This document shows, in pieces, positions 20,415-28,100 of a stretch of DNA of 32,782 bases (its first letter is position 1; the number at the start of each line of letters is the position of its first letter). The stretch covers positions 1 to 32,782 of IMG/VR virus record IMGVR_UViG_3300032282_001648. One strand, given 5' to 3'. The notes below the pieces were generated by a model. That model saw nothing but the letters and a program-made list of their open reading frames with translations. It searched no databases and was not told the DNA's origin. The position numbers and the translations under genes were made by a program. This stretch comes from a virus.

Positions 20415-21235
20415 GGAAACTTTACTCCCAAAACGTGAGCCAACACGCTACGCGTCTGCGGTCCCACAATACCATCAATCTTCAAATGAAAGAACTTCTG
20501 CACATTCTTCACAGCAGTTTCCGTCGCAGAACCAAAATCCCCATCAACCTTAATCTGCTGACCAGCCCCAGCCACAAGAGCAAACTGCAACTCTCGCACA
20601 GACTGGCCCTTAGAACCCTTCACCAAAAACGGTCCATTCATAAACCGCAACGACAAATCATGCGCTGCTTTATACAGCGTATGAAACACCGTCTTCCCAG
20701 CACCAGAAGGCGCGGGAGGGGGTGCAGGCTGGCCCAAACGAGCCGCAGCACGAGCCACAATCTCGCCGCGCTGAGCGACAATTTGGGTGCCGGGGCACCC
20801 AAAGTGTCCGCCCCATTCCTTGCCGCCAGCACCGTGGTAAATGAGTCCACGACCGCCACGCGGATCATCCGTGATTTGGAGCGGAACACCGTAAGTCTGG
20901 TGCAGCCAAGCCAAAATGTCGGCAGCAATGGTCAACTGAGCGTCAGTCAAGGCTTCGCCCTTATCGCCAAAGCCTTCAAATTCAACGCCAATCCATTCGT
21001 TGTTGCCAGCAGCCTGCGTCCATGCACGATTGTCTAGGTCAACCAACTGAGCGCACTTACCTTGCTTGCTGACAACAAAATAACACGACACATTACTGGC
21101 AGCGTTATTGCACCACGAGATTGTGCCCTCGTAAGAGCCAACAGCAGTGTGCAATACCATGCCACGAGGCGGGCGCGTAACGCCGCCAACAGTAAAGTTG
21201 CGAACAGGTCGCCAGTCAGCAAAAGGTGCACGCAT
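20411..21235 (-). CDS. Endolysin: N-acetylmuramoyl-L-alanine amidase with peptidoglycan-binding domain (274 aa)
   Basis: Cuts the bond between MurNAc and the stem peptide to lyse the host. The N-terminal amidase_2 domain (about 20-165) has VLHTAVG with H29, a second His at H134 (IYHGAGG) or H144, and C147 in GHFGCPG as zinc ligands. A Pro-rich linker (170-178) leads to a PG_binding_1 domain (about 203-270: VKGSKGQSVRELQFAL, VDGDFGSATETAVKNVQKFF, IDGIVGPQT). There is no signal peptide, so a holin is needed. The ATG overlaps the stop of the preceding 58-aa gene (TGATG). Confidence 0.93.
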   Translation of the reverse strand: MRAPFADWRPVRNFTVGGVTRPPRGMVLHTAVGSYEGTISWCNNAASNVSCYFVVSKQGKCAQLVDLDNRAWTQAAGNNEWIGVEFEGFGDKGEALTDAQLTIAADILAWLHQTYGVPLQITDDPRGGRGLIYHGAGGKEWGGHFGCPGTQIVAQRGEIVARAAARLGQPAPPPAPSGAGKTVFHTLYKAAHDLSLRFMNGPFLVKGSKGQSVRELQFALVAGAGQQIKVDGDFGSATETAVKNVQKFFHLKIDGIVGPQTRSVLAHVLGVKFP

Positions 21236-21411
21236 CAGCAGGCCTTTTCGCCCTTCAACTTACCGCACTCAGCACCAAGGCGCGTACTGCCGTAAGTCTT
21301 TCCAGCCTTAGTAGCAGACAAAGGGGCATTGGCCCGATCGGCTGCAACAATAACGCGCTTGCTGGTGTGTCCAGCAATCGCTCGTCCCTTACTCGTATGA
21401 TGCTGAGCCAT
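21235..21411 (-). CDS. Small basic protein in the lysis cassette (58 aa)
   Basis: The ATG is preceded by GGGAG at good spacing, and its stop overlaps the amidase start by one base. The product is basic and Ala/Gly-rich (HHTSKGRAIAGHTSKRVIVA, TKAGKTYGSTRLGAEC), with two cysteines near the end. There is no membrane helix. No family is recognised. Tight coupling on both sides supports a real gene, probably an accessory lysis or late protein. Confidence 0.55.
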   Translation of the reverse strand: MAQHHTSKGRAIAGHTSKRVIVAADRANAPLSATKAGKTYGSTRLGAECGKLKGEKAC

Positions 21412-21667
21412 TTGAATCTCCCAAATGTTCTAGGCTGATAACACAGCCCTTCGGATAAGTAGTCAAACCTGCAACCATATCGTCTTTGTAGTCAATGTCT
21501 TGTGCCAAAATCACGTATTTGTCGTCATTTCGGATTAGCCAACCTACAGATTCCATAACTGCTGGTGAAGGTTTAACCTTTTTGCGGTCAGTCCATGACC
21601 CTTCGTGTGGAGCAATATCTTCCCACACGAGATATACAAATGCTGGTTTCTTACGCCGCAGTGCCAC
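21389..21667 (-). CDS. Small conserved beta-rich phage protein (92 aa)
   Basis: The GTG start lies inside the end of the preceding holin-like gene. The layout FVYLVWEDIAPHEGSW, SVGWLIRNDDKYVILAQDID and GLTTYPKGCVISLEHL is typical of a widespread small phage protein family of unknown function, apparently an SH3-like beta barrel. It overlaps its neighbours by 17 and 23 bases. Its exact role is unknown, and the lysis context may be incidental. Confidence 0.65.
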   Translation of the reverse strand: MALRRKKPAFVYLVWEDIAPHEGSWTDRKKVKPSPAVMESVGWLIRNDDKYVILAQDIDYKDDMVAGLTTYPKGCVISLEHLGDSNGSASYE

Positions 21668-21812
21668 GCCAGTCCGTCACACCCTGAACGCCCAAATAGG
21701 CGGCAACCACACCAGCGGCAGCAACATACTGCTTTTCTGCGCACAACGTTGCAAAGGCTGCAACGGTCAAAAGAAACTTGCGGCTAGTGAGCCGTCGAAT
21801 AATTCCGCTCAT
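21651..21812 (-). CDS. Holin-like small membrane protein (53 aa)
   Basis: After a basic N-terminus (MSGIIRRLTSRK) comes a hydrophobic run, FLLTVAAFATLCA, then a second weaker one, YVAAAGVVAAYLGVQG. The order basic-TM-short polar-TM, the small size and the position a few genes before the endolysin fit a two-helix phage holin or anchoring protein. GGAG precedes the ATG. It is one of two membrane proteins here; the other is the 107-aa protein upstream. Confidence 0.6.
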   Translation of the reverse strand: MSGIIRRLTSRKFLLTVAAFATLCAEKQYVAAAGVVAAYLGVQGVTDWRGTAA

Positions 21813-21841
21813 TTATACAATCTCCATAAAATACTAATTGC

Positions 21842-22165
21842 CTACTCTACAGGGAAGGTTGTCCCCTGCGGGACACGCTCAGAAAGGACTGCGATGTCCC
21901 CTCTCAACTCGTGTACCTGTGTATGAACTTCATCAATTTTGCCCGCCAAAACGGCGTGGTCTTGGCGCGCCCTGAACACTTCTTGAGTAACTGCTTGAAC
22001 GATATTTTGGGTGGAAAGTAGACTGGCGGTTACTTGCTCATCCAGCGTATTGCGGATTCCAGCAAATGCCTTGCTGTTCCGCTTCGACCTAATAGTTAAA
22101 TACGCAAGAAAAACAGCCTGTGTAGACCCAATCAACGCAATGCCAACATCAAACAAATTACTCAT
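21842..22165 (-). CDS. Membrane-anchored coiled-coil protein, holin candidate (107 aa)
   Basis: One N-terminal membrane helix (about 7-25, VGIALIGSTQAVFLAYLTI), a basic stop-transfer stretch (RSKRNSK), then a long coiled coil (IRNTLDEQVTASLLSTQNIV, IDEVHTQVHELRGDIAVLSE). This resembles small phage lysis proteins with one helix and a cytoplasmic coiled coil. It begins five bases after the stop of the giant virion protein and is the first gene of the lysis group. It could be the holin or an antiholin paired with the 53-aa protein. Confidence 0.6.
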   Translation of the reverse strand: MSNLFDVGIALIGSTQAVFLAYLTIRSKRNSKAFAGIRNTLDEQVTASLLSTQNIVQAVTQEVFRARQDHAVLAGKIDEVHTQVHELRGDIAVLSERVPQGTTFPVE

Positions 22166-22170
22166 AACCT

Positions 22171-25100
22171 TTACTTCTTCTTAGCCGCAGCCGCAGCAAA
22201 CCTGCGACGCAAAATCTCAGATTCAATATCACTCTTAGTATTGGTTCGCAACGGCAAACCAAAGAACGACGCCACCGACGCCCCACGCCGCTGCTCGTAC
22301 TTGCCCTCATTCGGGAACAAGCGTCGTGCCCTAGCATACGGAGGCGCAAACTGCTCTACCGCATAAGCGGCGCGCCCCTGCCCACCAGCAAACTCGCTCA
22401 ATGTTCGCCCAAGCGCATTGTTAAACATGAACGGCTTGTCCATATGCTTGCGGTCCTTAGGCAACGGAATGCCCTTAAAGAATTGCTCACCCTTCATAAA
22501 CTCCAACGGAGTTTTAACAACAGGCGTCATCATGGACAGATAGTTATCTGCCAAACCAGTGTAAGACTTAGCCTGTCGGGGATTAAAATTCTTAAAGTCG
22601 GGCAAAGAACTAGCAATCGTTTGCGTAAATGGAAGATCGGGAGTGATATACAAACGTTGACCAGTTTTACCAAACGGAGTCCGAATACCAAACAAGTCAT
22701 TTGCAATATACGACGGCACAATCTTTTCGGGATCAGACATCGATTCAATTTCATTCTTGGCAATAAAATACTTTGTATACTTGTTGGGACTAGACGCAAT
22801 CATTTCCATCTGCAATGGCATGTTGTAACGAGTCCACGTATAGAACGGAATAAAGCGCTTTACAGTGCCGCGTTCAAACGCAGACAAGTCGGCGTAATCA
22901 AAGTGGTAACGCACAATATCGTCGATTGCCGTGTCAAGCGTCTGGCCCTTCAGCAGTCGGTCCCAACCAAGACCGCCACGCAAGTAAAATTCTACGTTTT
23001 CACCAGCCTTAGCACTAACCTGAATGGGAGCAAAGTCTGAAGCCCACGGCTTCAGCGACATGCCCGCTTTGGCGCCCAATTCGGCATTACCGTACTGGCC
23101 GCCACCAAGATACTCAAGCAATCGTGCCATGTTTTCAGACTCTTGAGGCGGCAACGTGCCCCTTTGCCAAGCCTTGTAAGCCTTGCGGAACTTCGCAACC
23201 GACCCAATTTCAACGTCCGCAAGATAGTTGTTAAACGTTCCACCAAGATAGTTACGCAAATGAAAACCTGGAGTTGCAACCTGCCAACGCTTCAACCAAC
23301 CAACAAGCGTATCGTAATGCTTCAAAAACTTCTTGAAACCTTCAGGCGTCGTAACCTTACCAACACGATTCAAAGCCTCAGCAATTTCACGCGGCGTATA
23401 CAGGTTCGGATTCGACGCCAACTCCTGATATGCGCCACTGGCAATAGCCTCACGAATTCGTTCCTGCGTCGAAGTCAACGCAATGTTTTGTTCCGCAGTC
23501 CTAACAGCCTCATCATAAAAACGCTGACTAGTAAGGAACTGTGCTTCGGCACGACGGGCCTCAGCCACGTGCACCAACGCCGCACGACCAGCCTCATTAG
23601 TCGTCTGACGAGCAGCATCCAACAACTCATCAGCCTGCGTAGACACTGCGCGAGCCTTTTCCAACGCACTAACAACCTGTGGGCTACCGCGTCCCTGCGT
23701 CTTCACAAACTGAATCTGCTCATCCAAAATGTTTGTAAAGTCGCTACGATCAGTCAAAATACTTCTAATGCGAGCAGCAGAACTACGAGCATCAACAGCA
23801 GTCCCAATAGCGTCTGCAAACAAATTATCAGACGATTCAGCAGCAGCAGCAGGATCTGCAGAAGAAATACCCTCCACGTGCGAAGCAAACAAATCGTCCT
23901 TCGACATCGGAGCAGGAGTAGTCTCAATACCCATCGCCTGCTTTGTGGCCTCTAGGCGAGCATTCTTGGCAGCCTCAAACGGGTCAGGCGGAATTTCGCC
24001 TGCTCCACCAGTAGGCGGCTTGGGCGGCGGGACCGCCCCACCGCCAGCACCACCAGCAGCCGCAACCAACTCCTCAGCATCACGTGCAGCATTAACCTGC
24101 TGATCGGCAACAATGCGAGTAGTTGCACGACCAACATCCACGGCACCAGCCTTTGGCGCATTCTTAGCAAAATTAGACCATGCCCGATTAGCCGCAGTAA
24201 CACCAGAACGGTTCAAACCCTTGGCGCTCTGGTATTCAGACTTATCCAAAATGCGACGCAACTGCTTCTGCTGACGTTCCGTCAGCATGCCCATCCGTCG
24301 CTCCACCTCAGTAGCATCCTGCCATGCAGCCTGCCCACCCTGCAACTTGGCCTCAAACGGCACACTGCGAGGACGAGCCGCAACACCAGCCACAGGAGCC
24401 TCCACAGGGGCCGTAGGAGCGATTTCAGCGACAGGTTGGGGCGCAACCCCAGCCGCCTCTCCAGCGGCCTTTGTAGCGCCCTCAGAACCGCCAGCAACAC
24501 TGGCATAAATGCGGTTCAATTCCCTACGAGCAGACCGTCGCAAAGCACCCTTCTGCGTCTTGTTTGCAGGATCAAGCAGAATCGCGTCCACCTGAGCCTG
24601 AGCCTCAGGCGATGCAGCCAAAGCCGCTCGCCGCTCAGCAGCCACCGCAGGATCATCCCACAACGGACCAAACGCATCACTCGTAGAAGCAACAGCAGCA
24701 GGGGGCGCAGTTTCAGGAACAACAGCCGTTTCAGGTGCCTCAGTCGCAACCTTAGTTGCCTTCGGCACACTGCCTTCAGCAATCTTCTGCTCCACATTCT
24801 TAATCATGTTATCAATCTTGATAACACCACGCTCAGAAACAACCCCATTAGAATCCAAAAACTTTGGATCTTCCATCACGTTCTTAATGCGACCAGCCAA
24901 ACCAGAATCCGCAGAACTAGCAGCCTTAATACGATCAGCAAAAGTTGCGGTATCAATATCCTGTGCACGAGCCGCACGCTTAGCCTTATACGCCTCACGC
25001 TCAGCCGACTTGGCACCCTTAGCAGCACGCTGCTCAACCTGCTGAGTTGCTTCCTCAGCAACTGATTCCACAACAGAATCCGCAGTTTCAACCGCAGGCG

Positions 25101-28100
25101 TAGTGGCCGCAGGAACAGCAGCACCAGTCTTGCTTTCAGCAAACTTGATCATCCCATCAAGTTTCTTAGCACCAGCCTTCGTCAAACCAGTCTCAGGATC
25201 AAAATACTTCGGGTCCTTCAAAATAGCAGCAGCCCGATCAGGCAAAGACGAATCCCTAGCAGCCAACTCCTTAATACGCGCAATCTTGGTCCCAACATCA
25301 TCACCAGTTTGCGCAACCTCAGGCGCAACACTTTCAACAACGTTGTCAGCAGTTTCGTTAACCACATTATCTACAAGATTTGCCTCGTTAGCAGTATCTT
25401 CTGCCAACAACTTTGCCTGCTCCTTAAGAATAAGATCCTTAAAAGCCTTCTTGCCGCCAGTCGTCAACTTGCCATCAACAACATGCTTAGGATCAGCCAT
25501 AAGATCAGTAATCTTAGCCAAAATTTCAGGATCACTCTCAGACAAAGAGTAAACAATTTCCACATACTGCTGAACATCTTCTGGCGCATTAGCAATAGCA
25601 TCAGCCATAGCCGCCGAAGGAGGAGCCTTAACAGGCTTAGGCTTAGCCGTATTCAAAGCAGATTCAAACAAACCAAGATCATCTTCAAGCGTTCCACCAG
25701 ATGCCCAACGAGAATCCACAACTTTCTTGTTGCCCCAACCCACACCACGCGGTTCAACAGTTTCTACAAGTTTATTAATTCCCTCAGTTGCCGCAACTTC
25801 ATCATGCGAAATACGCATAGCATTCAAATAGCCGCGAGAACTTTCGTTGTAATATTCATTATAAACATTACTTTCGATCTTCTCCAAACGCTTTTGACCG
25901 CGTGCGCTAAGTTCACCATTCTTCTTAAACAACTTCTCAGTTGGTTTAGCAGCAGCATCTTCAGCACGAGCGCGACGCATAACCTCTTCCAACATTTGAT
26001 CATATTCTTGATCAAAATTATCAAGAGTGGACTTACCGCGCGACCAATCCCAAGCAATATTCAACTTATTCTTACGAGCCAAAGCAATATCGCGAGCCGT
26101 TTCGCTAGCAGACGCCTTTTCAACAGCCATGTTGCCGCGAATGCGAGGCTTAATCCCAAGCCTTGTTGCTTCTTCATCAAGCGCAGTACGCGCATTCTTT
26201 AGATCAAACAAAATTTCAGTAACATGTTCAGCCGCAGAATCAATCAACTCAAAATTATTAGCACGCTTATTCAGCACTTCAATAACTTCAGGACGCAAAT
26301 GTCCACCCAATTTTTGAATCCTAGGCAACACGTTCTCATAAAAATGACGAACAATTTCCCACGGCTTCATTCCGCTATGACTTGCTTGGAACTCAACAAA
26401 TTCCTGCAAAACCTTGTTGATACGCGTAGTATCAATTCCAGTCGCGCCCTGCCAAACAGAAACAGCCTTACCCTTACCCGTGCCCTTAAAATTCACGGAA
26501 AGCAACGCTTCTTCAAGATTAGAAATATCGTTTGAATAACCACCACGAGTCCAACCAAAATGCAAATCCACACGATCCGCAAGATTAGTTTGCAAACTAC
26601 GCAATTCTCCAATGATGCCACGATCAGTCATGTCAATCATTGCTTGCTGAACTGATGTTTCCCCAGCAATAATAGCCTGTCGATATTCTTCAATGCGACT
26701 AAACAAATCCTTTGCCGTAGCACGAAATTCGGTATTCAGAACATCACCAAGAACAGAATCAAATTCTGGATGCAACGGTTGAATACGGCTATGAATCATA
26801 GCAATATCATCAACACTCAATTCACCATTTGCGCGCAAACTCCGCAAAAGATTACCAGCGTCTTCAGGTTCCAATTCTGCAATCTGACGAGCATACTCAT
26901 CCAACCGATTAGTATATTCAGGATCAGTTTTCAACAATTCATTATAACGTTCAGCAGCAGTGTGTTCTTGCATATAAATTTCCTGAACCTTGGCGATATC
27001 ACCATAGGTTTCAGCCATAACATCAGGAGTATATGCTTGTGCAGCAAGACTACCGTAAGCAGTCTCTCCACCACGCAAATCACCAATAGCACGAGCCTGA
27101 TTTCCAGCAAACCCAATGCTTGCAAGACGGTCCGAAACCTCACGCGCCGCCTTTTCTCTAGCCTCTGGACCATACCCCAAACTAGAAAGCGTCTTCGGAT
27201 CAAACGCTCCAATATCGTCCAAATACTGTCGCTCAATCACATCGGCAACATCAGCACTCAAATTCTGATGCGCAACAAACTCGTCAATCATCTTACGAGC
27301 CTGCCTTGGCTTAACCTGAGCCAACATGCGCTTAAATTCAACAATCGTCTGCTCTTTATCCGTCAAACGAACAACAGGAGCCTTCTTGCCCTTTGAATAT
27401 GCCTTCTTAATAACATCATACTCTTTTTGAGTAATGCTACCTTCAGCCAACTGTTCATCAAGGCGCGCCAAACGCGCCTCCTTGGCAGCCTTTGCTTCTG
27501 CAGCCCTCGCAGCCCTTTCAGCCTTTTCAGCCGCCTTGCGAATTTCCTTCAACTCGGAAGCAGTCTTTTCGCCTTCCTTAATATACCATTGGGCAATCTC
27601 CATTGACTGTTCATCGCCAATTTGAGCAGCATGCGCATAAATAGACATGCCTTCCTCAAACAACTCATCAGCGCGAGCCGACTCGCCCCTCAAGGAAATA
27701 ACTCGCTCCATAATATCGCCAGCAACAGTATCGTTGTTTGCGCCAGCCAACTTATTCAAAAATTCCATACTGGAATACTTGCGTTGAATTGGCCCACGCG
27801 CTTTAGCCTGTTCCAACAAAATTGAGCGCTGCTTAGGCGACATTCCTTCTGGAAGAAACATATTGTCAGCCGATTCTGTAAAAAGATCAGTTGCGCCCTT
27901 AGGTCCAAATTCGCTAGAACCAGCAATATTAGTTACACTACGAGTACCAACCTCGGTATGACCACCCCGAATTCCAGCACCCGCAGAACTTTCATGCCTA
28001 GCCGCACGAGAAGCCCAAATTTGATCCAACTGTGGATCGCCAGAAGGCTCAGGAACATACCGATCAATACTAGAAATTTTGCTCGGAGGAGGCACAATTT

